Shown here: piece after piece, positions 1-6,939 of the stretch
Layout: each line of letters begins with the position of its first letter
Numbering within the stretch: the first letter of the stretch is position 1
Source of the DNA: a bacterium
GTDB taxonomy: Bacteria > UBA9089 > JASEGY01
Direction: 5' to 3'
Assembly: GCA_030019105.1 (NCBI GenBank)
Contig: JASEGY010000009.1
Location: 1 to 24,896, forward strand
DNA: 24,896 nucleotides
Made by a program: the position numbers and the translations under genes
Notes under the pieces: generated by a model
What the model saw: the letters and a program-made list of their open reading frames with translations, nothing else
Told to the model about the DNA's origin: nothing
Databases searched by the model: none

Positions 1-1
1 A

Positions 2-118
2 ATAGCCTATCTTGAATTCGCTTACCCCAAAAACATTATCTTAAAAGCTATATTTATGACCGTGCTGAGTATAACTGATTACCGAAAAGGGGTGAATCGA
101 TGGAGGCAGCCTTCCTGA
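2..118 (+). CDS. possible 3' end of an upstream gene (partial, unidentified)
   Basis: An open frame enters from the left edge and runs 38 codons to TGA at 116-118, overlapping the start of the next gene by 19 nt. The peptide ends in a hydrophobic/basic stretch (ILKAIFMTVLSITDY then RKGVNRWRQPS), which could be the membrane-proximal tail of a glycosyltransferase or transporter, but no family motif is present. Support is limited to the open frame, plausible codons and the fact that overlapping gene ends are the rule in this cluster. The Shine-Dalgarno of the next gene (AAGGGGTG, 86-93) would lie inside it. It may equally be a chance open frame. Confidence 0.3.
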   Translation: MAYLEFAYPKNIILKAIFMTVLSITDYRKGVNRWRQPS

Positions 119-1434
119 GATTGGGAATATTTCTCATTGCGGTAATTATCACGGCGATATATATCTTCAAAAGCGCCTTTTTCACCCATACTCATCCGCT
201 GATTCTGGCTCTTCTGGCCCTTCTGGCCGGGGAAGTTGGCGCCATAAAAATTGCGGGGCAATCGGGCAAGATACTGTATGCCGACCTGGTTCTCTTCCTT
301 TTCTTAGTATCTATATTGATAAGATACATCAGCTCAAAGAAATCCATTATCCCCCGAACTTCTCTGGATATCCCTATTATGGTCTTTATCTATATCAACA
401 TCTTCTCGGTTTATAATTCCATCGATTTCATGACTTCTATCTCTGAGCTAAAAGAGTTAGTGGTGGGATTTGTCGTTTTCTGGTTAGTAGTCTGGGCGGT
501 AAGGGAAGAGGGAGACATCAAGCGGCTCTTTTTGAGCCTGGCGACCTTCGGTTTTTTAATGGCTGTATACTTATTTTTGGTTACTATCTTACAAGGTTCA
601 GGCTTTTTAGATGCTGTCGCTGCGAGGAAGATAGACCTCCCCTGGGGAAGGTCAAATTATCTGGCCACTTTCTGGGACTTGATCATCCCTGTTACGATTG
701 GGTTATTTATCAATGCCCGTCGTTTTATCTCTCGAATAAGCTTCGGGACAGCTATTTTCATTATGCTGGCCGGCCTGCTCATCACCCTCTCCAAGGGGGG
801 AATAGGCTCCCTTATCCTTGCTCTCATTCTGGGGATTAGCATTTTTTTCAGAAGTCAGAAGAAAGTAATCTATTTTATTACTCCTCTCTTGATAGTTATT
901 CTGGCTATCATTTATTATGAACCGCTAAACAGGGCTGTCTATCAGCCTTTTTCTGAGATAATCGGTTACAGATTCAGCAAAGGGGCTATGGATTATTCGG
1001 TAGGTGAGCGGATGAAACTTTACAATATAGGATTTCAGGTCTTTACCGAACATCCTGTCATCGGTTGCGGCATCAACAACTTTGAGGTTATGGTGGGACA
1101 AATATTCGGAATAGAGTTTGTCCCGCACAACATCTTTCTTGGCACAGCCGCAGAGACAGGGACTATTGGTTTGCTTGCTCTGGGATGGCTTTTTGTGGCT
1201 ATCTTTTTGAAGTTCGTTGACTTGATTAGAAATATTGCCGATGAATACTGGCAGGGCATTCTGAAGTGGACATTTATAGGGGTTATGGCCACGTTGATTC
1301 ACGAGCAGGTAGAAACGAACCTTATTGGAAGCCAGTTCAAGATCGTCTTTTGGTTTACCATCGGGATAATTTACGCTATGCCGAGGGTAATACTATTGCG
1401 GAATGCGGATTGCCGATTGCGGATCGCGGAATGA
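100..1434 (+). CDS. O-antigen ligase / polymerase family membrane protein (Wzy_C domain; Wzy, WaaL or PglL-type)
   Basis: A 444-residue polytopic inner-membrane protein with roughly ten or more hydrophobic segments. It shows the signature blocks of the Wzy_C/O-antigen ligase superfamily: GRSNYLATFW before a membrane helix, a TLSKGG segment, the periplasmic-loop block 'R..LYNIGFQVFTEHPVIGCGINNFE', and HNIFLGTAAETGTIGLLAL near residue 342. Members use undecaprenyl-PP-linked glycans as donor, and either polymerise repeat units (Wzy), attach them to lipid A (WaaL), or transfer them to protein (PglL). Sequence alone does not separate these. Because the locus also encodes a Neisseria-like PglC-PglD fusion, an O-oligosaccharyltransferase role is worth considering (inference). 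The ATG at 100 follows AAGGGGTG at good spacing. The last ~12 residues (NADCRLRIAE) are encoded by heptad repeat DNA, so the native C-terminus was probably replaced or extended. Confidence 0.85.
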   Translation: MEAAFLRLGIFLIAVIITAIYIFKSAFFTHTHPLILALLALLAGEVGAIKIAGQSGKILYADLVLFLFLVSILIRYISSKKSIIPRTSLDIPIMVFIYINIFSVYNSIDFMTSISELKELVVGFVVFWLVVWAVREEGDIKRLFLSLATFGFLMAVYLFLVTILQGSGFLDAVAARKIDLPWGRSNYLATFWDLIIPVTIGLFINARRFISRISFGTAIFIMLAGLLITLSKGGIGSLILALILGISIFFRSQKKVIYFITPLLIVILAIIYYEPLNRAVYQPFSEIIGYRFSKGAMDYSVGERMKLYNIGFQVFTEHPVIGCGINNFEVMVGQIFGIEFVPHNIFLGTAAETGTIGLLALGWLFVAIFLKFVDLIRNIADEYWQGILKWTFIGVMATLIHEQVETNLIGSQFKIVFWFTIGIIYAMPRVILLRNADCRLRIAE

Positions 1435-1497
1435 AAAGATTCGCAACCGTTTGCGGATTGCAGAATAGAGAAATAAATCCGAAATGCGAAATACAAA
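1398..1497 (+). repeat. heptad repeat element spanning the ligase stop codon and the intergenic gap
   Basis: Five tandem 7-nt units of the type GCGGAWT lie at 1398-1432 and run into the TGA stop (1432-1434). After a spacer, GCGGATT and GCAGAAT follow at 1453-1466, then three units in the opposite sense (ATCCGAA, ATGCGAA, ATACAAA; 1477-1497). The forward-heptad/spacer/reverse-heptad layout matches the in-frame element at 9083-9165. It supplies the C-terminus of the upstream protein and stops just before the ribosome-binding site of the next gene. Confidence 0.75.
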
Positions 1498-1511
1498 GAA
1501 GGGTATTTTAG

Positions 1512-2087
1512 ATGAGAATAGTAGATAAAATATGCAGCAAGCTGAAAACTAAATTAATATACAGTCTTTTTTTAAAGGAGATTGGGAAACGGTCAATAAT
1601 TTATAAGCCATTAAAATTAACAAATCTACAAAACATAACCATTAAGGAACGGGTTCAGATAAATGAATTTGTCTGGCTTTTCACCTTTAAAGTAACCGAT
1701 AAAGACCCTCAGCTTGTGATCGACAGCGGCGCCAACATCGGGCATTTCAACCACATAGCTTGCATAAATGAAGTCTATATCGGCAAAAATGTCTTGACCG
1801 GAGATAAGGTGTATATATCGGACCACCAACATAGTTATGAGGATATTGCTGTTCCCGTCAATGATCAACCTTTGGTTTCAAAAGGCAAAGTCTATATTGG
1901 AGAACATACCTGGATAGGTGAGAATGTCTCGATTCTTAGTTGCAGGATTGGGAAACATTGTGTTATTGGAGCTAATTCTGTGGTTAATAAGGATATTCCT
2001 GATTATAGTGTGGCCGTGGGAGCCCCGGCTAAGGTCGTAAAAAGATATGATCTTCATTTAAAAAGATGGGTAACTGCTCAGCCATAA
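1512..2087 (+). CDS. left-handed beta-helix acyltransferase (hexapeptide repeat, WbbJ/maltose-galactoside O-acetyltransferase-like)
   Basis: 191 residues. After a ~60-residue N-terminal part, the protein shows [LIV]-G-x4 hexapeptide turns (IDSGANIGHF, VYIGKNVLTGDKVYIS, VYIGEHTWIGENVSIL, CRIGKHCVIGANSVV) and the typical acyltransferase exit 'DIPDYSVAVGAPAKVV'. SDHQHSYED carries the probable catalytic histidine. It probably O-acetylates (or otherwise acylates) a sugar of the surface glycan in the cytoplasm, using acetyl-CoA and working as a trimer. ATG 1512 is preceded by AAGAAGGG. The first ~150 bp are clearly more AT-rich than neighbouring genes. The final codons (VTAQP) fall in TAACTGCTCAGCC, nearly the terminus of the repeat element at 11005-11367, so its C-terminus may be repeat-derived. 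Confidence 0.85.
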   Translation: MRIVDKICSKLKTKLIYSLFLKEIGKRSIIYKPLKLTNLQNITIKERVQINEFVWLFTFKVTDKDPQLVIDSGANIGHFNHIACINEVYIGKNVLTGDKVYISDHQHSYEDIAVPVNDQPLVSKGKVYIGEHTWIGENVSILSCRIGKHCVIGANSVVNKDIPDYSVAVGAPAKVVKRYDLHLKRWVTAQP

Positions 2088-2092
2088 GTTAC

Positions 2093-2529
2093 AAGGGGGG
2101 AAAGTCAATGGATTTATCTATCATAATTGTAAACTACAAAGTAAAAGAGCTGCTCAGGGATTCTTTGCACTCGATTGCAGAGCAGACAAAGGAAATCTCT
2201 TATGAAGTAATTGTAGTGGACAATAATTCCAGCGATGGAAGCCAGGAGATGCTCAAAGGAGAATTCCCGGAAGTAACTTTAATCGCTAATAAGATCAATC
2301 TGGGGTTTGCCGGGGCCAATAACCAGGGGATAGAAGTTAGTCAAGGCAGATATGTCCTTCTGTTAAATCCGGATACCATTGTCCTGGATAGGGCCTTAGA
2401 AAAGCTGGTCAAATATATGGACTATCATCCGGAGGCTGGAATAGTGGGGCCGAAATTACTTAACGCTGACCGAAGTTTACAGTTGTCCTGCGGAAGTGCC
2501 CCCAACCTCTGGAATATGTTCTGCGCCCA
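2093..2529 (+). repeat. first copy of a ~437-bp near-identical duplication (5' half of GT2 gene A)
   Basis: It pairs with 3151-3587 at a constant offset of 1058 nt. The first 245 nt (2093-2337, including the Shine-Dalgarno) are identical. By eye, about 7 substitutions occur in the remaining 192 nt, after which the copies diverge sharply. Confidence 0.95.
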
Positions 2530-3103
2530 TCTCTATCTAAACCGGATATTTCCCAAAACCAGGTTTTTTGACTCATACAAACATGGTTATGGGTGGAATT
2601 ACAATGCTATCAGTGAAGTAGATTGGGTCTCCGGCGCCTGCCTTATGGTCAGACGGGAAGTCATTGAAGATATCAGGCCTTTGGACGAAGGTTTCTTCCT
2701 CGCCTTTGACGAGGGCGACTTTTGCAAGAGGGCAAAGGCTGCCGGCTGCCATATCCATTATTATCCTCAGGTCCGGATCATTCACCTGGTAGGACAGGCC
2801 ACTAAAAAGGTACCCCAGACCAGGATATATAATTATCGGAGCGCCCTGAGGTACTTTCGCAAACATCATTCCTTGCCCGCGGTCTTCCTTTTAAAAGGCA
2901 TCTTTACCCTTTCCCTTACCGTAAAATCAGTGATAAATCTTGTTTTTTTTCTTATCTGTCCCGGGAAGAGGCAAGGTATCCTTTACAATTTAGGCGCTTA
3001 TCAAAGCGCCTTCAAGGAAGTAATAACCTGCGGTAATCGTGATTCGTGTTCGTTATCCGTGTTCGTAAAGGACCGAAAGAAAGGGAAAAACGGATACGGA
3101 TAA
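2108..3103 (+). CDS. glycosyltransferase family 2 (rhamnosyltransferase-like), tandem copy A
   Basis: 331 residues from ATG 2108. That start is preferred over the in-frame ATG at 2066 because it follows GGGGGGAAAGTC, is shared exactly with copy B, and begins with the classic GT-A strand MDLSIIIVNYK. Motifs: VVDNNSSDGS (nucleotide-binding, ~37-46), the LLNPDT metal-site region (~84-89), WVSGACLMVRR, and FDEGDF (acceptor/base region). This matches WbbL-like GT2 enzymes that add a sugar from an NDP donor to a lipid-linked glycan at the inner membrane. A hydrophobic segment near the C-terminus (FTLSLTVKSVINLVFFLI) suggests membrane association. Compared with copy B, the C-terminus is extended by ~17 residues (after VITCGN) encoded by repeat DNA. 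Donor and linkage cannot be predicted. Confidence 0.9.
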   Translation: MDLSIIIVNYKVKELLRDSLHSIAEQTKEISYEVIVVDNNSSDGSQEMLKGEFPEVTLIANKINLGFAGANNQGIEVSQGRYVLLLNPDTIVLDRALEKLVKYMDYHPEAGIVGPKLLNADRSLQLSCGSAPNLWNMFCAHLYLNRIFPKTRFFDSYKHGYGWNYNAISEVDWVSGACLMVRREVIEDIRPLDEGFFLAFDEGDFCKRAKAAGCHIHYYPQVRIIHLVGQATKKVPQTRIYNYRSALRYFRKHHSLPAVFLLKGIFTLSLTVKSVINLVFFLICPGKRQGILYNLGAYQSAFKEVITCGNRDSCSLSVFVKDRKKGKNGYG

Positions 3104-3150
3104 CGGTCACGGGGGACGATTTTGTTTCGAAATCCGCAATCTGCAATTGA
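3035..3150 (+). repeat. degenerate interspersed repeat forming the tail of GT2 copy A and the gap to copy B
   Basis: The segment contains 'CGTGATTCGTGTTCG' type units, a perfect 10-bp inverted repeat CGTTATCCGT (3051-3060) / ACGGATAACG (3096-3105), then heptad-type AATCCGC AATCTGC AATTGAA (3129-3149). The GT2 stop codon (3101-3103) lies inside the right arm. Comparable 'ATTCGTG' and 'ACGGAT' units occur in the gap at 11000-11391. Confidence 0.7.
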
Positions 3151-3587
3151 AAGGGGGGAAAGTCAATGGATTTATCTATCATAATTGTAAACTACAAAGT
3201 AAAAGAGCTGCTCAGGGATTCTTTGCACTCGATTGCAGAGCAGACAAAGGAAATCTCTTATGAAGTAATTGTAGTGGACAATAATTCCAGCGATGGAAGC
3301 CAGGAGATGCTCAAAGGAGAATTCCCGGAAGTAACTTTAATCGCTAATAAGATCAATCTGGGGTTTGCCGGGGCCAATAACCAGGGGATAGAAGTGAGTC
3401 AAGGTAGATATGTCCTTCTGTTAAATCCGGATACCATTGTCCTGGATGGGGCCTTAGAAAAGATGGTCCAATATCTGGACTATCATCCGGAGGCAGGAAT
3501 AGTGGGGCCGAAATTACTTAACGCTGACCGAAGTTTACAGTTGTCCTGCGGAAGTGCCCCCAACCTCTGGAATATGTTCTGCGCCCA
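3151..3587 (+). repeat. second copy of the ~437-bp near-identical duplication (5' half of GT2 gene B)
   Basis: Counterpart of 2093-2529. It starts exactly at the Shine-Dalgarno run of the second GT2 gene. The sharp drop in similarity after 3587 suggests gene conversion or recombination limited to the 5' half. Confidence 0.95.
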
Positions 3588-4101
3588 ATTCCATCTAAAC
3601 GAGATATTTCCCCATCTCAGGTTTTTTGATTCATACCGGTATGGTTATTGGTGGGATTACCATGCTGCCGGTGAAGTGGATTGGGTCTCCGGCGCCTGCC
3701 TGATGGTCCGGCGGAAGGTCATTAAAGATATCGGGCCTCTGGACGATGGTTTCTTCCTCTACTTTGAAGAGGGCGACTTTTGCAAGAGGACAAAGGAGGT
3801 CGGCTGCCAGATCCATTATTGCCCGCAGGCCCGGCTTTTCCACCTGGTTGGCCAGGCGACTAAAAAGGTGCGTCGAACCAGGATAGATAATTATCGGAGC
3901 GCCCTGAGATACTTTCGCAAGCACCACTCCTGGCTACAGGTATTGTTTTTAAAGGGCATCTTTACCCTTTCTCTCACCATAAAATCGGTAGTTAGCTTTA
4001 TTTCCTTTCTTATTTACCCTGAGGAAAGGGGAGACATACTTTACAATTTAGGTGTGTATCGAAGCGCTTTCAGGGAAATGATGGTCTCCGGGGGAAAATG
4101 A
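3166..4101 (+). CDS. glycosyltransferase family 2 (rhamnosyltransferase-like), tandem copy B
   Basis: 311 residues, paralogue of copy A. It has the same N-terminal GT-A core (VVDNNSSDGS, LLNPDT), WVSGACLMVRRKV and FEEGDFCKR, and a similar C-terminal hydrophobic segment. The first ~76 residues are identical to copy A. The acceptor-side half differs at many positions (e.g. FHLNEIFPHLRFFDSYRYGYWWDYHA versus the copy A equivalent), so the two enzymes may add similar sugars to different acceptors (inference). The start has GGGGGG at 3153-3158. The stop overlaps the next gene by ATGA (4098-4101), so translation is probably coupled. Its natural C-terminus (REMMVSGGK) shows what copy A lost or gained. 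Confidence 0.9.
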   Translation: MDLSIIIVNYKVKELLRDSLHSIAEQTKEISYEVIVVDNNSSDGSQEMLKGEFPEVTLIANKINLGFAGANNQGIEVSQGRYVLLLNPDTIVLDGALEKMVQYLDYHPEAGIVGPKLLNADRSLQLSCGSAPNLWNMFCAQFHLNEIFPHLRFFDSYRYGYWWDYHAAGEVDWVSGACLMVRRKVIKDIGPLDDGFFLYFEEGDFCKRTKEVGCQIHYCPQARLFHLVGQATKKVRRTRIDNYRSALRYFRKHHSWLQVLFLKGIFTLSLTIKSVVSFISFLIYPEERGDILYNLGVYRSAFREMMVSGGK

Positions 4102-4616
4102 CTATGATCAGCAAGTTTGCCATGAGACTTTATAAGGGGTTTCTTCAAATAAGATGGCTCCTGAGGCTTTACATGGTCAAATTAAAATTGACCTTAAAGG
4201 GAGTGGAATTCAGGATAGGGAAAGGCAGCTTTTTCCCCTCCAGCGCTTCTCTTGACGGAACGGCCGGCATAGGAAAGATAAGGATTGGGGACAAGGTGTA
4301 TATCGGGCGTTACTCCATCATCCATAGCAAAGAGCTGGTTAGTATCGGCAGTAATTGTCTGATTGCCGACATGGTGACCATCAGGGACAGCGACCATTGT
4401 TTCAGCCAATTGGACAAGCCCATCTGTGAACAGGGGTTTGACATCGCCCCGGTGGTGATTGAAGACAATGTCTGGCTTGCCGCTAAGGTTACTGTAACTA
4501 AAGGAGTCAGGATCGGCCGAAATTCGATCATTGCGGCCAATGCGGTGGTGATCACCGATGTTCCCCCTGACACCATCTTTGGGGGCATCCCGGCCAGAGA
4601 ATTAAGGAGACGATGA
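4098..4616 (+). CDS. left-handed beta-helix acyltransferase (hexapeptide repeat), second in locus
   Basis: 172 residues. Hexapeptide turns run from about residue 55 (IRIGDKVYIGRYSIIH, VSIGSNCLIADMVTI, VVIEDNVWLAAKVTVTKGVRIGRNSIIAANAVV) to the family exit 'DVPPDTIFGGIPARELRRR'. DSDHCF supplies the likely catalytic histidine. The N-terminus has a hydrophobic/basic stretch. A sugar O-acetyltransferase acting in the cytoplasm is most likely; serine acetyltransferase-like proteins are an alternative but are usually longer at the N-terminus. The ATG at 4098 overlaps the GT2 stop, and a second ATG at 4104 is possible. It overlaps the following GT4 gene by 4 nt. Confidence 0.85.
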   Translation: MTMISKFAMRLYKGFLQIRWLLRLYMVKLKLTLKGVEFRIGKGSFFPSSASLDGTAGIGKIRIGDKVYIGRYSIIHSKELVSIGSNCLIADMVTIRDSDHCFSQLDKPICEQGFDIAPVVIEDNVWLAAKVTVTKGVRIGRNSIIAANAVVITDVPPDTIFGGIPARELRRR

Positions 4617-5770
4617 CCATGAAGAAGACGACCATCTTACAACTTATCGGCACCCTGGACTTTGGGGGGGCGCAGAGCCTGTTATTATCACAGCTTAAAA
4701 ATATAGACCGGAATAAATACCGGATCAAGGTCGCTACTATTCTTCGACCAGGGGCTTTGGCCCCTTCTTTTGAGCGGCTTGGCTTTCCGGTAATCAACCT
4801 GGGGATGCATGGCAAGCTTGATCCCCGCATATTTACCAGGCTCTATCACCTGATCAAAAGTGAGCAGGTCGATATCATCCACACCCACACCTTCCCGGCT
4901 GACTTCTTTGGCCGTATGGTGGGCTGGGCAATGAGATACCCAATCATTGTTACGACGGTGCATAATATAGGTAAATTAAGGGCTGGATACAGTCTCAGGA
5001 TCGATCGGGCCCTTTCCGGCGCAAATGATCTGATCATCGCCTGCTCCGAAAAGGTTAAAGAAGTTCTTATCAGTCAGGGAATAAGGGAGGATAAGATTCA
5101 GGTCATCTGTAACGGGGTGGATGTTGAGGAGATTAACTCTCGTTGTCCCGCTTCAATCACAGGCAGGACGCCTGTGCTGCTTTCTAAGGCTTCAATCACA
5201 GGCGGGACGCCTGTGCCACTTTCTGTAGTCGGAGTTGTGGGCAGTCTCCTGCCCATAAAGGGTCATTCATATTTCATCCAGGCAGCCAAAGAGGTCAGCC
5301 GGGAATTGCCAGGGGTCAGATTTGTGATAGTTGGAGACGGCCTCCTTCGGGGCGAGTTGGAGGCATTGACGGAAAAACTCGGATTGAGCCCCAGGGTGAA
5401 CTTTACCGGCTTTCGAGAGGATGTTCTCAATCTTATGGCCGGATTTGACCTCCTTGTCCTGCCCTCTCTGGCTGAGGGGTTTGGAATTGTCCTGGCTGAG
5501 GCTATGGCCCTTTCCAAGCCGGTAGTGGCTTCAAGGGTAGGGGGAATAGAAGAGATTGTGGTAGATGGAGAGACAGGGATATTAGTGCCTCCGGCTCAGC
5601 CGGGTGAACTTTCAAGGGCCATAATTCAGGCGCTCAGAGACGGAAAAAAGGCAAGCGAAATGGGACGTAAAGGATACCAGAGGGTTAAAGCCAGGTTTGA
5701 TATAAAGACGAAGGTAAGAGAATTAGAGGGGGCTTATGAGCGGCTGATGGCAAAGAGGGCGGTTCGATGA
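4613..5770 (+). CDS. glycosyltransferase family 4 (GT-B fold) with an in-frame repeat insertion
   Basis: 385 residues. The N-terminal acceptor domain (LIGTLDFGGAQSLLLSQL, THTFPADFFGR) and C-terminal donor domain (VVGVVGSLLPIKGH; EGFGIVLAEAMALSKPVVAS with the E-x7-E pair near 288-296; GGIEEIVVDGETGILVPP) are complete. It transfers a sugar from an NDP donor to the lipid-linked intermediate with retention. Between CNGVDVEEINS and VVGVVG, residues ~180-204 are encoded by two copies of a 39-bp palindromic repeat (5150-5224) and lie in the interdomain linker. The ATG at 4619 is better spaced from AAGGAG (4604-4609) than ATG 4613, so the true start may be 4619. The gene overlaps or abuts both neighbours. 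Confidence 0.9.
   Translation: MTMKKTTILQLIGTLDFGGAQSLLLSQLKNIDRNKYRIKVATILRPGALAPSFERLGFPVINLGMHGKLDPRIFTRLYHLIKSEQVDIIHTHTFPADFFGRMVGWAMRYPIIVTTVHNIGKLRAGYSLRIDRALSGANDLIIACSEKVKEVLISQGIREDKIQVICNGVDVEEINSRCPASITGRTPVLLSKASITGGTPVPLSVVGVVGSLLPIKGHSYFIQAAKEVSRELPGVRFVIVGDGLLRGELEALTEKLGLSPRVNFTGFREDVLNLMAGFDLLVLPSLAEGFGIVLAEAMALSKPVVASRVGGIEEIVVDGETGILVPPAQPGELSRAIIQALRDGKKASEMGRKGYQRVKARFDIKTKVRELEGAYERLMAKRAVR
5150..5224 (+). repeat. two in-frame copies of a 39-bp-period palindromic repeat inside the GT4 gene
   Basis: Units at 5150-5185 and 5189-5224 both read GCTTCAATCACAGGC-RGGAC-GCCTGTGC..CTTTCT. The core is a perfect 7-bp-arm palindrome CACAGGC/GCCTGTG around GGGAC in unit 2 (AGGAC in unit 1). 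The period is 39 nt = 13 codons (ASITGRTPVLLSK / ASITGGTPVPLS). This looks like an interspersed REP-like sequence captured in coding DNA. Confidence 0.9.
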
Positions 5771-6939
5771 AAAGATTGAAGATAGCTCAAATAGCGACTG
5801 CCAGTATATCTCTCCGTTTCCTTCTCTTGAGGCAGATAAAATATCTAATGGATGAGGGATATGAGGTAAAAGCCGTCTCCTCTGATGGCGGCTATCTTGA
5901 TGAGGTAAGGGAGGCAGGAGTAGAGATAAAAACGATTAATATAGATAGAAAAATAAAACCTCTGGCAGATCTGGTCTCTTTAATAAAACTCATCCGATAT
6001 TTCAAAAAGGAAAGGTTTGATATTGTTCATACCCACACGGCCAAGGCCGGATTCCTGGGACGGCTGGCGGCCCGGATAACCGGGGTGCCGATAATCATTC
6101 ATACTGCCCACGGATTTCCTTTTCAGCCGGGGCTTCCGGGAATGAAAGACCGTTTCTACTTCTGGCTGGAAAAGTTCACGGCCTTGCTCTCTGACAGGAT
6201 ACTCTCCCAAAACAGCGAGGATGTCCAAACAGCTCTCAGGCTTGGATTAGTTAAGCCGGACAAAATTCGGGAGATCGGAAATGGGATTGATCTTGGCCTC
6301 TTTGATCCGGATCGGATAGCCGGACAGATCAATGTGGAGGAAAAACGAAGGGAGTTGTTTGGAGACTCAGGCCGGACTATCTTCCTTACCATTGCTGAGA
6401 TGATCGAACGAAAAGGGCTGGGCTACCTTTTAAAGGCTATTAGCCAGGTAGTAAAAGAGGAGAGGAATTGTGGATTCGTTCTGGTTGGGGACGGTCCTCT
6501 TCGGGCCGGTCTGGAGGCTCAGGCAGAGGAGTTGGGGCTTTGCCATCACGTTCGGTTTCTGGGGTTCAGAACCGATATCCCTTTGCTTTTCTCCTTAGTC
6601 GATGGTTATATTCTCTCCTCCCTTTCCGAGGGTCTGCCCAGGTCAATCATTGAGGCGATGGCTATGACCCGGCCTGTAATTGCCACTGATGTCAAGGGGT
6701 CAAGGGAAATGGTCAAAGACGGAGAGACCGGCTTTCTGGTTCCGGCTCAAGACCCGGCTGCCCTGAGCCGGGCCATCCTGAAGATTATCCGAAATAAAGC
6801 AGAAGCTAAAGCAATGGGTTTGGCCGGACGAGAGAGGGCCAAAAGATTCTACAATGAAACCGATGTTATGGCCCGGTTAAATGGAGAATATCAGGAATTA
6901 CTCCGCCTTAAAGGCCTTTTAAGGAGTATTTTAAAATGA
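5767..6939 (+). CDS. glycosyltransferase family 4 (GT-B fold)
   Basis: 390 residues, intact GT4. The N-terminal domain has RQIKYLMDEGYEVKAVSSDGGY and HTHTAKAGFLGRLAARITGVP. The donor domain has IAEMIERKGLGYLLKAI, LVGDGPLRAGLE, FLGFRTDIPLLFSLVDGYILSSLSEGLPRSIIEAMAMTRPVIATDVKGSREMVKDG, with the E-x7-E motif in EGLPRSIIE. The HTHTAKAG and HTAHGF blocks resemble PglA/WbnK-type enzymes that add HexNAc (for example GalNAc) to undecaprenyl-PP-linked sugars, which would fit an enzyme acting early on a bacillosamine primer, but donor specificity is inference. The start overlaps the upstream stop by ATGA, and its own stop overlaps the next gene by ATGA. Unlike the neighbouring GT4 it has no repeat insertion. 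Confidence 0.9.
   Translation: MKRLKIAQIATASISLRFLLLRQIKYLMDEGYEVKAVSSDGGYLDEVREAGVEIKTINIDRKIKPLADLVSLIKLIRYFKKERFDIVHTHTAKAGFLGRLAARITGVPIIIHTAHGFPFQPGLPGMKDRFYFWLEKFTALLSDRILSQNSEDVQTALRLGLVKPDKIREIGNGIDLGLFDPDRIAGQINVEEKRRELFGDSGRTIFLTIAEMIERKGLGYLLKAISQVVKEERNCGFVLVGDGPLRAGLEAQAEELGLCHHVRFLGFRTDIPLLFSLVDGYILSSLSEGLPRSIIEAMAMTRPVIATDVKGSREMVKDGETGFLVPAQDPAALSRAILKIIRNKAEAKAMGLAGRERAKRFYNETDVMARLNGEYQELLRLKGLLRSILK

Noticed and set aside
925..1302. 125-codon open frame on the - strand inside the O-antigen ligase gene
   Set aside because: Lies entirely antisense to a well-supported gene, with no family resemblance.
1398..1497. CRISPR array
   Set aside because: Units are 7-nt tandem heptads without unique spacers. 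None of the repeats in the window has CRISPR repeat-spacer geometry and no cas gene is present.
2066..2107. In-frame ATG upstream of GT2 copy A
   Set aside because: It overlaps the previous gene and has no ribosome-binding site. ATG 2108 is shared with copy B, including its Shine-Dalgarno.
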